From the NCBI RefSeq assembly GCF_000336615.1, contig NZ_AOLW01000035.1, forward strand, positions 942 to 63,297: DNA of 62,356 nucleotides, in the 5' to 3' direction. Positions 35,507-45,492 of the stretch are shown piece by piece (position 1 is the stretch's first letter; every line of letters starts with the position of its first letter). The notes beneath the pieces were generated by a model. It made no database searches, was not told where the DNA came from, and was given only the letters and a program-made list of their open reading frames with translations. Origin of the DNA: Haloarcula amylolytica JCM 13557 (GTDB lineage Archaea; Halobacteriota; Halobacteria; Halobacteriales; Haloarculaceae). A program made the position numbers and the translations under genes.

Positions 35507-35816
35507 AGTACTACGAATACGCGCTGTAGATTTATAAAATATGCTGTGACTATATATTACGGGTTGGGTTTCTGACTTATGCTGTTATGAAATAACGACA
35601 CACGGTGAGGGCGGTGAATTATGGGGTACTGTGGCAATTTCTGACCCAGTGACTTGTTCACTGGCTTGGCCGCTATCGGGTTCAAACACCCGATATCCCG
35701 TTTTAGCCCCGTGAAATAGTAACGGCCTCGGAAAATATATAGAGGTATATAGTATTTATACCCGGATATAGGGCTAATAGTAGGGTACTTATCCGCTCTG
35801 TAACTTCCATCAGGTG
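35507..35816. promoter_or_regulatory. divergent promoter region of the phosphate genes
   Basis: The 310-bp spacer is far more AT-rich than its surroundings. On the right, repeated TATA-like pieces (AAATATATAGAGGTATATAG and TATTTATACC, 35742-35763) are suitable for pstS. On the left, ATTTATAAAATATG (35530-35543) serves the regulator. The repeated ATATAG motifs may be regulator sites. Confidence 0.6.
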
Positions 35817-36827
35817 ATGACAGATTCACCGAGCGGTGGTTTCTCACGCCGCCGATTTTTAACAAGTTCTGGTGCGATTGGGACGCTGGCACTGGCCGGT
35901 TGTACGCAGAACACGAGCAGTGGCAACGGCGATGGCTCCGGTAACAACAGTTCTGATGGGAGCAGTTCTGACGGCCTCTCGGGACAGGTCATTATCAAGG
36001 GCAGCAGTACTGTGTTTCCCATCTCCGACGCGATGGCCGAGGAGTTCATGGAAGAACATGAAAACGTCAACGTGACCGTCGACTCCACAGGAAGCGGGGG
36101 CGGCTTCGAGAACTGGTTCTGTCCCGGCGACTCTGATATCAACGGGGCTTCCCGCCCCATCAGCGACGCCGAGATAGAGCAGTGTTCTGGCAACGACGTC
36201 GAGCCTGTCGAGTTCGAAATCGCGGGCGACGCACTGACCGTCGCGGTCAACAACGACGCCGACTGGGTCGACTGCATAACCTTCGACGAACTGCGCCAGA
36301 TCTGGAGCGACGAAGCGGGCGTCACGAACTGGTCGGACGTGCGCGACGAGTGGCCCGATATGGAGATCGAACGCTACGGCCCGGCGTCGACCTCCGGGAC
36401 GTTCGACTACTTCAACGAGAACGTCGTCGGCGAAGACACTGAACACACGACCGAGTACCAGCCGACCGAGGAGGACGAGACTATCGTCCAGGGAATCCGC
36501 GACAACGAAGGCGGCATTGGGTACTTCGGCTTCGCCTACTACAACTCGAACTCCGAGGCGGTGAAAGCCGTCGAAGTCAGGGCTGAGGAGGGTGACGAAT
36601 GTACACCGCCGAGCCTGGCAAACGCCAAGGACGGTTCCTACCCGCTTGCCCGGCCGCTGTTCCTCTATGTGGCCGAGTCGGCCCTCCAGACGGAGGAAGT
36701 CTCCGAGTTCGTCGAGTTCTACCTCGAACAGGCCGAAACCGATGTCGTCCAGGAAATCGGGTACGTGCCGTCGAGCGCCGAGCAGCGCGACGAGAACCTC
36801 GAAAAGCTGGACGAGATCGCCGGCTAA
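35817..36827 (+). CDS. pstS: PstS phosphate-binding lipoprotein
   Basis: The 336-residue protein has a twin-arginine signal (RRRFL, 11-15) and a lipobox with Cys29 (LAGC), so it is exported folded and lipid-anchored. A Ser/Gly/Asn-rich linker follows. Phosphate-binding marks are IKGSSTVFPISDAMAEEF, VDSTGSGGGFENWF and RYGPASTSGTFDYF. The ATG at 35817 is preferred to the GTG one codon earlier. First gene of pstSCAB. Confidence 0.96.
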   Translation: MTDSPSGGFSRRRFLTSSGAIGTLALAGCTQNTSSGNGDGSGNNSSDGSSSDGLSGQVIIKGSSTVFPISDAMAEEFMEEHENVNVTVDSTGSGGGFENWFCPGDSDINGASRPISDAEIEQCSGNDVEPVEFEIAGDALTVAVNNDADWVDCITFDELRQIWSDEAGVTNWSDVRDEWPDMEIERYGPASTSGTFDYFNENVVGEDTEHTTEYQPTEEDETIVQGIRDNEGGIGYFGFAYYNSNSEAVKAVEVRAEEGDECTPPSLANAKDGSYPLARPLFLYVAESALQTEEVSEFVEFYLEQAETDVVQEIGYVPSSAEQRDENLEKLDEIAG

Positions 36828-36863
36828 CACGGTCGAGAGTCGGCTTACTCACATGAGTACATT

Positions 36864-37811
36864 ATGAGAGACAACACAATGAGTACCGAGACGCCCGGGC
36901 CGAATATTACGTCCAGACCGAGCGGGCGTGCAGCACGCGAGCGTATGTACCGATACGTCTTGCTCCTGTGTGCTGCCACGTCGATTCTCGTCACCGTCAG
37001 CATCGTCGTGTTGCTCGCACGCGACGCGATTACGTTCTTTACGCTGGTGAACCCGGTCGACTTCTTCACCGGAACGGAGTTCCTCATCAGTCGGAACGTC
37101 TACGGGTTGCTCCCGCTGTTGAGTGGCACGCTGTTGGTCACAGTGATCTCCGCCGTCATCGCACTCCCGACGGGTGTCGCGGCCGCGGTCTATCTCAGTG
37201 AGTACGCCAGCGACCAGATGCGCTCAGTGCTGAAACCGGGCCTTGAAATTCTGGCTGGTATCCCGACCGTCGTCTACGGTATCTTCGCGCTCGTGTACGT
37301 GACGCCGTTCCTCCAGACCATCGGACTCCCGGTCAACACGTTCAACATCCTCAGCGCCTCCATCATGGTCGGGATCATGATCATCCCCATGGTCTCCAGT
37401 CTGAGCGAGGACGCGATGAGCGCTGTCCCAGACTCGTTGCGACAGGCCGGTTACGGGATGGGCGCGACGAAGTTCGAGGTGACAACCGGCGTCGTCGTCC
37501 CCGCGGCGGCCTCGGGCATCTTCTCCTCGTTCATCCTCGCCCTGTCGCGGGCTATCGGCGAGACGATGATCGTCGTTGTCGCGGCCGGCAGCCGGCCCCG
37601 GATGCTGAACCTCTCGGACCCGCTCGCGAACCTCTTTCAGGGGTATCAGCCGATGACGGCAGCGATGGTCCAGATCAACAGCGCCGACAGCGTCAGTCAA
37701 CTGGGCTTTACCAGTCTCTTCGCTATCGGCCTGACGCTGTTCGTCATCACGTTCCTGTTGAACCTGCTGAGCAACCGAATCGCGGCGCGCTACCGGGAGG
37801 AGTACGAATGA
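36864..37811 (+). CDS. pstC: PstC phosphate permease subunit
   Basis: The 315-residue protein has six membrane segments. The ABC permease loop is SLSEDAMSAVPDSLRQAGYG followed by MGATKFEV, with the conserved ALSRAIGETMIVVVAAGSRP after it. It forms the channel with PstA. An ATG at 36879 is an alternative start. It lies 36 bp after pstS. Confidence 0.95.
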   Translation: MRDNTMSTETPGPNITSRPSGRAARERMYRYVLLLCAATSILVTVSIVVLLARDAITFFTLVNPVDFFTGTEFLISRNVYGLLPLLSGTLLVTVISAVIALPTGVAAAVYLSEYASDQMRSVLKPGLEILAGIPTVVYGIFALVYVTPFLQTIGLPVNTFNILSASIMVGIMIIPMVSSLSEDAMSAVPDSLRQAGYGMGATKFEVTTGVVVPAAASGIFSSFILALSRAIGETMIVVVAAGSRPRMLNLSDPLANLFQGYQPMTAAMVQINSADSVSQLGFTSLFAIGLTLFVITFLLNLLSNRIAARYREEYE

Positions 37812-37830
37812 ACACTGGAGGACTGAACTG

Positions 37831-39531
37831 ATGGCAACACGAGAACCTGAAACGGGCTGGCACGGGGAGGACAGCGATGTCAACCATCTTCGGGGGCGTG
37901 CCTTCGAGGCGACCTGTCTCGCAGCGACTGCGTTCGGACTCGTTTCCGTCCTGCTCCTCCTGCTGTTCGTCGCCAACGACGCGTTCCGGCCCTTCTCGGC
38001 CGACGCGGGATGGCTGGCGACCTACGCCGCCACCGTGCTGGTGCCGCTGGCCGCACTGGCCGTCTACTACTATCGACTCGACGAACCGGCCGGCGAGGTC
38101 GCCTACGTCACCAGCGGGCTCCCGGTCGTCGGACTCCTGCTGACAGGCGGGTTTGCGGTCCTGTTCATCGAACTGCTCTCCGTGCTCGAGTGGTTCGCGC
38201 TCCTCATCTCGCTGGTCGTGGCCGGCGGCCTGATCGCCGCACACGGCCGACTGCGGCCGAAGGCCGCGCTCGAACGCCTCGCCGTGGTGCTCCTCGCCCC
38301 GATAGTCACGGTGTTCGGGCTGCCACCCACCAGCTTCAATCGGTTTGTCACCGACACCGCCGCGGCGCTCGGCCTCGACTTCGGGCTGTACTATCGCGTA
38401 ATAAGCCTCCGAGAAGCCATCATGATGCTCCCGTTCGTGCCCACGGACTGGGTCATGTTACTCCTGACGCTCGTGCTCCCGGTCGCCGGTGCCGCAGGCT
38501 GGTTCGTCGAACAGCGACGTGAGTCGCGGCGAGACGGCCTGGCCGTCGTCGGGCTGACGACGGCAGTTGCGGTGGTGGGCGTCGTCGCCGGGCCGCTACT
38601 CGGGATCGGGACTGACGTGTGGCTGCTCGTAGTCACGTTCGCCGTACTCCCGCTGGGTGTCTACGTCGAAGGCGTGCTCCGTCGTGGCGAGGGCGTCCGC
38701 GGCCTCGCCTTCCCGGTCGCCGCCGTGCTTGGCGTGGTCGTCGGCAGCGTCGTCACCGGCGCGCTCGGGTTCGCCGGCCCGGACCCCTGGCTCGACTGGG
38801 GGTTCCTGACGAGTGCGACCTCGCGGACCGCCGCCGATGCCGGTATCTACCCCGCGATGGTGGGCTCGGTGATGATGATTATCGTGATCGTGCTCACCAC
38901 GTTCCCGGTCGGCGTCGGGGCGGCGATCTACCTCGAAGAGTACGCTCCCTCACAAGGACTGATGGGCAAGTTCGTCACGCTCATCGAGATCAATATCGGG
39001 AACCTCGCCGGTGTGCCGTCGGTCGTGTACGGCCTGCTCGGACTGGCGCTTTTCATCCGGGTTCTCCAGTGGCCTCAGGGGTCAGTCATCGTCGCCGGCC
39101 TCGCCGTCGGCCTGCTGATACTCCCGATCGTGATCATCTCCGCCCAGGAGGCGATTCGCTCCGTTCCCGACTCGTTCCGACAGGCCTCCTACGGGATGGG
39201 GGCGACCCGCTGGCAGACGATTCGGCAGGTCGTCCTCCCCGAAGCACTTCCGGGCATTCTGACCGGGACGATACTGGCGCTGGGTCGGGCTATCGGCGAG
39301 ACGGCCCCGCTGCTGATGATCGGGGCGGCGGCGTCGGTCCGACTCGCGCCAAACAGCTTCTTCGACGTAGCGAGTATGATGCCCCGCCAGATCTTCTCGT
39401 GGTCGTCGGAGCTGGACCCGTCGTTCCGCCACGGCGTGCTGGCGGCCGGCGTGATTACACTGCTTGCAGTGTTGCTGGTGATGAACGCGACAGCGATTGT
39501 CATCCGGAACCGGTATCAGCGAACAGGATAA
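37831..39531 (+). CDS. pstA: PstA phosphate permease subunit with long N-terminal membrane extension
   Basis: The C-terminal half is the standard PstA: MMIIVIVLTTFPVGVGAAIY, NIGNLAGVPSVVYGLLGLAL, the EAIRSVPDSFRQASYGMGAT loop and LALGRAIGETAPLLMIGAAA. The protein has 566 residues, almost twice the bacterial length. The first 270 or so residues add about seven extra hydrophobic segments. A GGAGG-like site lies 14 bp before the ATG (37815). The role of the extension is unknown. Confidence 0.93.
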   Translation: MATREPETGWHGEDSDVNHLRGRAFEATCLAATAFGLVSVLLLLLFVANDAFRPFSADAGWLATYAATVLVPLAALAVYYYRLDEPAGEVAYVTSGLPVVGLLLTGGFAVLFIELLSVLEWFALLISLVVAGGLIAAHGRLRPKAALERLAVVLLAPIVTVFGLPPTSFNRFVTDTAAALGLDFGLYYRVISLREAIMMLPFVPTDWVMLLLTLVLPVAGAAGWFVEQRRESRRDGLAVVGLTTAVAVVGVVAGPLLGIGTDVWLLVVTFAVLPLGVYVEGVLRRGEGVRGLAFPVAAVLGVVVGSVVTGALGFAGPDPWLDWGFLTSATSRTAADAGIYPAMVGSVMMIIVIVLTTFPVGVGAAIYLEEYAPSQGLMGKFVTLIEINIGNLAGVPSVVYGLLGLALFIRVLQWPQGSVIVAGLAVGLLILPIVIISAQEAIRSVPDSFRQASYGMGATRWQTIRQVVLPEALPGILTGTILALGRAIGETAPLLMIGAAASVRLAPNSFFDVASMMPRQIFSWSSELDPSFRHGVLAAGVITLLAVLLVMNATAIVIRNRYQRTG

Positions 39532-39534
39532 TTC

Positions 39535-40434
39535 ATGACAGAGAACGAGATGACGAGCAACGAGAGTACCGAGCCCACACCGAGCACTGAAACGGCCGCG
39601 TCGTCGCCGGACCCGTCCGGCGACCCTCTCATCGACCAGTCGATCGACGTGGAGGGAACGGACGCGAACGCGGGCGAGACGGGGAAGCCAGTCATCGAGT
39701 CCCGCGACCTGAACGTGTTCTACGGCGAGACGCAGGCGCTACAGGGTATCGACCTGGCTATCCCGGAAAAACAGGTGACGGCCATGATCGGACCCTCCGG
39801 CTGTGGCAAGTCCACGTTCCTGCGGTGTATCAACCGCATGAACGATCTCATCGACGCGGCGCGGGTCGAGGGAGACCTCTACTTCGAGGGGAAAAACGTC
39901 TACGATGCCGACGTGGACCCGGTGGCGCTGCGGCGACGCATCGGAATGGTGTTCCAGCACCCCAACCCCTTCCCGAAGAGCATCTACGACAACGTCGCTT
40001 ACGGCCTCCGGATTCAGGACCAGACGGAGGACATAGACGACAAAGTCGAGACGGCGCTCAAGCGCGCCGCGCTGTGGGACGAAGTCAAAGACCAACTGGA
40101 CAAGAGCGCGCTCGACCTCTCGGGCGGCCAGCAACAGCGGCTCTGCATCGCCCGCGCTATTGCCGTCGACCCGGACGTAATCCTGATGGACGAGCCGGCG
40201 TCGGCGCTTGACCCGATTGCCACCTCGAAAATCGAGGACCTCATCGAGGAACTGGCCGAGGAGTTCACCGTCGTCATCGTCACCCACAATATGCAGCAGG
40301 CGGCCCGTATCTCGGACAAGACCGCCGTCTTCCTCACCGGTGGCGAGCTGGTCGAGTTCGACGACACGGACAAAATCTTCGAGAATCCCGACAGTCAGCG
40401 CGTCGAGGACTATATCACCGGCAAGTTCGGATAG
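39535..40434 (+). CDS. pstB: PstB phosphate ABC ATPase
   Basis: The 299-residue protein starts with an acidic, Ser/Thr-rich head of about 58 residues. The ATPase domain then has Walker [10 protein letters not shown] (86-94), the signature [20 protein letters not shown] and Walker [14 protein letters not shown]. It powers phosphate uptake through PstC and PstA. It is 3 bp after pstA. No phoU follows it, unlike in many operons. Confidence 0.96.
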   Translation: MTENEMTSNESTEPTPSTETAASSPDPSGDPLIDQSIDVEGTDANAGETGKPVIESRDLNVFYGETQALQGIDLAIPEKQVTAMIGPSGCGKSTFLRCINRMNDLIDAARVEGDLYFEGKNVYDADVDPVALRRRIGMVFQHPNPFPKSIYDNVAYGLRIQDQTEDIDDKVETALKRAALWDEVKDQLDKSALDLSGGQQQRLCIARAIAVDPDVILMDEPASALDPIATSKIEDLIEELAEEFTVVIVTHNMQQAARISDKTAVFLTGGELVEFDDTDKIFENPDSQRVEDYITGKFG

Positions 40435-40463
40435 CCGTCGCGGCTCGCTTTTGCCGTCGCCGC

Positions 40464-41309
40464 CTACCGCTCTAGCGTCGCCTCGGTGTCGATGCCGTAC
40501 GCGTCTGCCGGCGTCTCGACGTGTGCCGTTCTGACTGCGTCTTCGTGGCCGTTCTCCAGTAGCCAGCGGACGCGCCGTGGCACCGTTTTCGGGCCGAGCA
40601 CTGCGCCGGGACGGTCCGGGTCGTCGATGTAGTCGGTCTCCATCAGGAACGGCTCGTCCGTCTCAACCGCAATCTCCAGTTCGTCCTTATCCGCAAGCAC
40701 TGATTTGACTGGGCCACGGAGCCGCCCGCCGGAGTAGTGTTTGACGACCTGCATACGGTCGAGGCCACGGTCTTCGGCCCAGCCAGCCACTGTTTCGAAG
40801 TCTTCGCCGCCTTCCGTATGGAGTTGTATCGCACAGCCCACGTCGGCGGCGCGTTCGAACCCGTGGCACATCACCGCATTGGAGGCCTCCCAGACGGCGT
40901 CGTCAACGTCGTAGTGCGGTCGCCCGGACTTCATCGCGAGCGCGTCACCGTTATCGACGTACTCCGCCGCCACGTCGAGGCCGGTCTGCATGATGTCCCG
41001 TGCTTCCGGCGGCGTGTAGCCGTCATCAACGAGTTTCGAAATCAGCGCCGGGTGGACGCCGAGGACGGGCCAGGCGCAGCCATCGAGCACTTCGGACGCC
41101 GCTGTAGCGGCCTCGACGGTGAGGTCGAACACCTCGCGGAACGTCTCCGCCTCTGTCGCCTTCTCGACGAGGTGCCAGGACGGCTTGTTGAGCACTAACA
41201 AGTGTGTGCCGCCCTGTGAGGCGAACTCCTCGGCTGCCGCGACGTTCCGGCCGTTGACCGGATCGAGATGGAGGTGGTTATCCAGTACCGGCGTGTCGTC
41301 GATGTCCAT
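40464..41309 (-). CDS. TatD-like metal-dependent hydrolase
   Basis: The protein has 281 residues from the ATG at 41309. It begins MDIDDTPVLDNHLHLDPVNG, the His-X-His metal site of the amidohydrolase/TatD barrel. Further parts are VLGVHPAL, CAIQLHTEGGEDF and ETDEPFLMETDY. The last matches the conserved ETD with acidic ligand. Some TatD proteins are DNases; the substrate here is unknown. Confidence 0.85.
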   Translation of the reverse strand: MDIDDTPVLDNHLHLDPVNGRNVAAAEEFASQGGTHLLVLNKPSWHLVEKATEAETFREVFDLTVEAATAASEVLDGCAWPVLGVHPALISKLVDDGYTPPEARDIMQTGLDVAAEYVDNGDALAMKSGRPHYDVDDAVWEASNAVMCHGFERAADVGCAIQLHTEGGEDFETVAGWAEDRGLDRMQVVKHYSGGRLRGPVKSVLADKDELEIAVETDEPFLMETDYIDDPDRPGAVLGPKTVPRRVRWLLENGHEDAVRTAHVETPADAYGIDTEATLER

Positions 41310-41361
41310 ACGTGGCCAATGCACTGGCGGAAAAAACAGTTGGCGTCACGGAGTTCGGCCC

Positions 41362-41808
41362 TCAGAGCGTCACTGCGTCTTCGGCCGCGTTGCGTAACGC
41401 GTCCGAGCGGCCGTATTCTCCCGGCGCGATGGCGACCGTTTTGACCCCTTCCCGTGCAGCCACTTCCAGCGCCGGCTTGAAATCCGTGTCCCGCGAGGCG
41501 ACGACCAAGACGTCGATCTGTCCCGAGGCGACGGCATCTGTCGCGTCGACGGCGAGTCGGACATCAACGTCACCGCTGGTGGTTCGGACCTCGAAGCCCC
41601 GGGCCTCGGCGGCCTGAATCAGCCCCGGCGAGGCGTTCTGGTCGACGTAGAGGCGAGTCAACGCCATCGGGCCGTATTCGACTGCAATGTCCCGGACCTC
41701 GTCGAGGTCGACATCGAACTCAGACCTGAGCACGTTCGGACCGTCGACGAACAGTCCAACGCGCTGTTGCGAGTCTTTCTCCCCGAATATCCGACGAAAC
41801 AGCTCCAT
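41362..41808 (-). CDS. NYN-domain (PIN-like) nuclease-type protein
   Basis: The 148-residue protein has the NYN/DUF88 pattern. There is an early Asp in GLFVDGPNVLR, then DVDVRLAVDATDA, and VLVVASRDTDFKPALEVAAR. The spread Asp residues could bind metal. These are thought to act on RNA. A short basic head (MELFRRIFGEK) precedes it. It lies upstream of the TatD gene on the same strand. Confidence 0.88.
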   Translation of the reverse strand: MELFRRIFGEKDSQQRVGLFVDGPNVLRSEFDVDLDEVRDIAVEYGPMALTRLYVDQNASPGLIQAAEARGFEVRTTSGDVDVRLAVDATDAVASGQIDVLVVASRDTDFKPALEVAAREGVKTVAIAPGEYGRSDALRNAAEDAVTL

Positions 41809-41975
41809 GCGCCCCTTTCCCTTCCCGGCCCGCTTATGCGTGCCGTTTCATATCGTAAATCAGTAACCGCTATATCAAATGTGACTGCACAACACTTAGG
41901 AGGATCCCCTCCTCACTTCATGGATAGTCTTTCCAGACAGCGGCGACTGGCGGCAACTGCTCGATATTCGGTACT

Positions 41976-43775
41976 ATGAGTAAGGAATCTCTTCACAATC
42001 GAGACGTCCTAAACGGGCTTTGCGAGATAATTTCCGACCCAGCGATCGTACTAGATGCTGATGGCGTCTTTGTCGACGTCATCCATAATGCCCACAACGG
42101 GGCACTATTCTTCAGACAGCCGGAAACGTTGTTAGGATCAGATCTCTGGGACGTCTTCTCCACAGCACAGGCTGACCAGTTCTACACAGTCATCGAGGAC
42201 GCTCTGCAGGCAGGCGAACAACAACACATCGAGTACCACCTATCGCTCGACGATGGGGATCGGTACTTCGAGGCTCGCGTCACGCCGGTTGGCAGTGACA
42301 GTACAGAACACGTGCTATGGCTGGCCGAGGATATCACGCAGCGAAAGCGACGCGAGGAGAAGCAGGTCCTCATCGAGCGAGTGTTCGAGATAAGCCCGGT
42401 CGGTCTCGTCGTCGTCGAACCGTCAGGCAAGATTTTGTTCGCCAATGACCGCGCTGAGGACTTGCTTGGCCTCGAACGCGGTACAATCACTGGGAGGCGG
42501 TACGACGAAGCGGAGTGGAATATCTTCTACGAAGACGGCACTCCGGTCCCTGAAGCGGAGCATCCGGTTACGAGAGTACTCGAATCCGGCGAGCCAGTGT
42601 TCGGATTCGAGCACTGGATAGAACTCGCCGACGGGACCGAACGGTGGCTTTCGAGCAATGCCGCGCCGATACTGGGTGATGACGGGACCGTCGAGCGTGT
42701 CGCCGTTGGCATGGACGACGCAACGAGATTGAAACAGCGGGAGGAGCAACTGGAGTGGCTTATCGGGACGGAGATGCTCGCCGACGTCGGCGGATGGGAA
42801 CTGGATCTGGAGACAGGTCTAATAGAGGGAACCGCGGGGATGAAACGCCTGTACGGGCTCCCGGAGTACAATCCGACGCTCGAGGAGGCACTCGAGCAGT
42901 ACCATCCCAACGATAGAGCGGCCCTTCGTGACGCTATCGAGACCTGTCGCGAAACCGGCGGCCCGATGGAGCTGGAAGCGCGCCGCCAGACCGCGGACGA
43001 AACCGAGCGCTGGTTCCGACTCCGGGCAGAAAAAACCGTCCGGGGCGGGGAACCGAAACTGCGAGGCATCGTTCGCGACATCACTCAGGACAAGGAGCGA
43101 GAACAGCGGATAATGGTCATGAGTCGGATTCTCCGGCACAACATCCGAAACAAGTTGACCGTGATACGGGGTAATTCGAGGCTCCTCAAAGAAGAACTCG
43201 GCTCGTCCGAGTTCTCAGTCGACGCTGCCAGAGGACACATCGACAGAATCGAGAACGCGTCGAAAGAGCTCGATTCACTGGCCGAACGAGCACGGACGTT
43301 CGACCGGGTCATCGAGCGCGACCTCCGAAGCGGGACAGTCCACCTACGGCAAGTCCTCACCGATGTCCGTGACGATCTTGTAGACCAGCATCCCGAGGCC
43401 GCAATCGAGGTGACACCTACCGACGCGGAGGTGGCTGGTGATAGGATGGCTATCGACCTGATGCTGGAGATTCTTGTCGAAAACGCGCTGGAATACAGTG
43501 ATCTACCTAGCCCGAGGGTCAAACTTACGGCTGAAGAGACCTCGTCGGGCCAGGTGACAGTCAGCGTCGATACCGACGGGTCCGGTATCCCCGACATGGA
43601 GCGCAAGGTCCTGGCTTCGGAGACGGAAGGGCCAGTGGCACACAGTCGCGGTCTCGGGCTGTGGGCGGTTACATGGCTTGTCCGACGTCTCGGCGGGTCT
43701 GTGACGCTCAACGAAGACGCCGATGGCGGCGGAACGCGAGTTCGACTCGCGTTCCCGCTGGCGCGGAGCGAGTAA
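41976..43775 (+). CDS. three-PAS sensor histidine kinase
   Basis: The 599-residue soluble protein has three PAS domains (about 10-125, 130-255, 260-378). Their ends read DITQRKRREE, MDDATRLKQREE and DITQDKEREQ. The H-box is SRILRHNIRNKL, with His388. The ATPase part follows: N-box EILVENALEYSD, G1 DTDGSGIPD, G2 HSRGLGLWAV. No membrane helix, so it senses internal signals, perhaps redox or light. The cognate regulator is not adjacent. GC content is somewhat lower than its neighbours. Confidence 0.93.
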   Translation: MSKESLHNRDVLNGLCEIISDPAIVLDADGVFVDVIHNAHNGALFFRQPETLLGSDLWDVFSTAQADQFYTVIEDALQAGEQQHIEYHLSLDDGDRYFEARVTPVGSDSTEHVLWLAEDITQRKRREEKQVLIERVFEISPVGLVVVEPSGKILFANDRAEDLLGLERGTITGRRYDEAEWNIFYEDGTPVPEAEHPVTRVLESGEPVFGFEHWIELADGTERWLSSNAAPILGDDGTVERVAVGMDDATRLKQREEQLEWLIGTEMLADVGGWELDLETGLIEGTAGMKRLYGLPEYNPTLEEALEQYHPNDRAALRDAIETCRETGGPMELEARRQTADETERWFRLRAEKTVRGGEPKLRGIVRDITQDKEREQRIMVMSRILRHNIRNKLTVIRGNSRLLKEELGSSEFSVDAARGHIDRIENASKELDSLAERARTFDRVIERDLRSGTVHLRQVLTDVRDDLVDQHPEAAIEVTPTDAEVAGDRMAIDLMLEILVENALEYSDLPSPRVKLTAEETSSGQVTVSVDTDGSGIPDMERKVLASETEGPVAHSRGLGLWAVTWLVRRLGGSVTLNEDADGGGTRVRLAFPLARSE

Positions 43776-43918
43776 CGAACGACAGCGTATTTTCCGTCCC
43801 GGTTCTGTCGCTCCATCTAGCGCAATCGGCGATTTGATATCGCCACATATGATTTATCATGAGGCCACAGGCGGTCAAGGGCCAAACGGTAAGACCACGC
43901 GGTACGAGAGGTCCGCGT

Positions 43919-45010
43919 ATGACACTGCGGGCACCACCGCTCTCTGCGGTTCACCAGCGAGCCGACGCTTCGTTCACCGATTTCGGCGGGTGGGAGATGC
44001 CGGTCGAGTTCGAGTCGATCCGCACAGAACACGAGGCCGTCCGGAGCGAAGCCGGGAAGTTCGACGTTTCGCACATGGGACAGATAACCGTGGCCGGTCC
44101 GGACGCGGCGACGCTGACACAGCGGCTGACCACCAACGACGTGACCGTGCTGGACCCGGGCGAGGCCCAGTACGGGGCTATCACAGACGAGGACGGAATC
44201 ATGCTGGACGACACCGTCGTCTACCGATTGCCCGAAGGCGCGGCCGACGAGTTCCTGTTCATCCCGAACGCCGGGCACGACGGGGAGATGACCGAACGGT
44301 GGCTTTCTGAGCGAGACGAACGGGGTCTGGACGCGACAGTGACGAACCGGACCGAGGAGTACGCGATGATTGCCGTTCAGGGGCCCGACGCGCCGGACCT
44401 GCTGGCAGCCGAGACAGCTGTCTCGCTCGCTGACCTGTCGCGGTTCGAGGTGGCTGACGGGGCTGTCGCCGGTGTCGACTCGTTGATCGCTCAGACGGGA
44501 TACACGGGCGAACGCGGCTTCGAAATCCTCTGTCCGCCCGACGAAGCCGAGGCGGTCTGGGGCGCGCTTGAGTGCCAGCCCTGCGGGCTCGGCGCGCGCG
44601 ACACCCTCCGCCTTGAGATGGGCTTTCTGCTCTCCGGTCAGGAGTTTCACCCGGTCGACGAGCCCAGAACGCCTTACGAGGCCGGTATCGGCTGGACCGT
44701 CAAGCTCGATACGGAATTCGTCGGCCGGGACGCACTGGAGGGCATCGCCGCGGACGGTCCCGAAGAGAAGCTCATCGGCATCGAACTCATCGACCGCGGC
44801 GTCCCGCGCCACGGGTACGACGTGACGACGCCGGACGGAGAGCCGATTGGCCACATCACCAGCGGCACGATGAGTCCGACGCTCGGAGCGCCGATCGCCC
44901 TCGCCTACGTCCCGGCGGCGTACGCCCAACCGGACGAGTCCGTCCGCGTTGTCGTCCGCGGCGAACCGAAGAAAGCACGTACCAGGAGCACACCATTCCT
45001 CGATAGATGA
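43919..45010 (+). CDS. gcvT: glycine cleavage T protein, aminomethyltransferase
   Basis: The 363-residue protein moves the one-carbon unit to tetrahydrofolate. Marks are [37 protein letters not shown] and [18 protein letters not shown]. The ATG at 43919 gives the family start ([14 protein letters not shown]). First gene of the gcvT-H-PA-PB group. It overlaps gcvH by 4 bp (ATGA). Confidence 0.95.
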   Translation: MTLRAPPLSAVHQRADASFTDFGGWEMPVEFESIRTEHEAVRSEAGKFDVSHMGQITVAGPDAATLTQRLTTNDVTVLDPGEAQYGAITDEDGIMLDDTVVYRLPEGAADEFLFIPNAGHDGEMTERWLSERDERGLDATVTNRTEEYAMIAVQGPDAPDLLAAETAVSLADLSRFEVADGAVAGVDSLIAQTGYTGERGFEILCPPDEAEAVWGALECQPCGLGARDTLRLEMGFLLSGQEFHPVDEPRTPYEAGIGWTVKLDTEFVGRDALEGIAADGPEEKLIGIELIDRGVPRHGYDVTTPDGEPIGHITSGTMSPTLGAPIALAYVPAAYAQPDESVRVVVRGEPKKARTRSTPFLDR

Positions 45011-45384
45011 GCTTCGACGTTCCCGACGACCTGCGATATCTGGAGTCACACGAATGGGTACGCGTCTCCGGCGACACCGCCGAGGTCGGCATCACGGCGT
45101 TCGCACAGGACGAACTCGGCGACGTGGTGTTCGTCGAACTGCCCGAGGAAGGGGCGGAGCTGACTGCGGGCGAGGACTTCGGCGTAGTGGAGTCTATCAA
45201 GGCCGTGTCCGACGTGTACGCCCCCGTCTCCGGTACCGTCACAGCAGTCAACGACCGGCTCCGCGACGAGCCGGAACTGCTGAACGAGGACCCGTTCGGT
45301 GACGGGTGGATGCTTGAGGTCGAGATCGCCGACGAGAGCGACGAGCTGCTCTCACCCGCCGCGTACCGCGACCAGATCGAGTAA
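45007..45384 (+). CDS. gcvH: glycine cleavage H protein
   Basis: The 125-residue carrier has the lipoyl-lysine motif [19 protein letters not shown], with the Lys near residue 64. The start [20 protein letters not shown] is typical. It shuttles the aminomethyl group between P, T and L proteins. No L-protein gene (dihydrolipoamide dehydrogenase) is in the window. Confidence 0.96.
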   Translation: MSFDVPDDLRYLESHEWVRVSGDTAEVGITAFAQDELGDVVFVELPEEGAELTAGEDFGVVESIKAVSDVYAPVSGTVTAVNDRLRDEPELLNEDPFGDGWMLEVEIADESDELLSPAAYRDQIE

Positions 45385-45492
45385 CCTCCCGGTGGCAGTG
45401 ATCTCTTGCGGGGGTGAAAGGAGTAACCTAATGTGGACACGGTCGCTAGCTGCCGATATCATGTCACCCCGGCGCTACTGGGTGGTTCTCCA

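Noticed and set aside
43817-45049. 410-codon open frame antisense to gcvT
   Set aside because: The forward strand encodes a full GcvT with all family motifs.
45386-45492. glycine riboswitch before gcvPA or gcvT
   Set aside because: No tandem aptamer-like structure is seen, and the family is bacterial.
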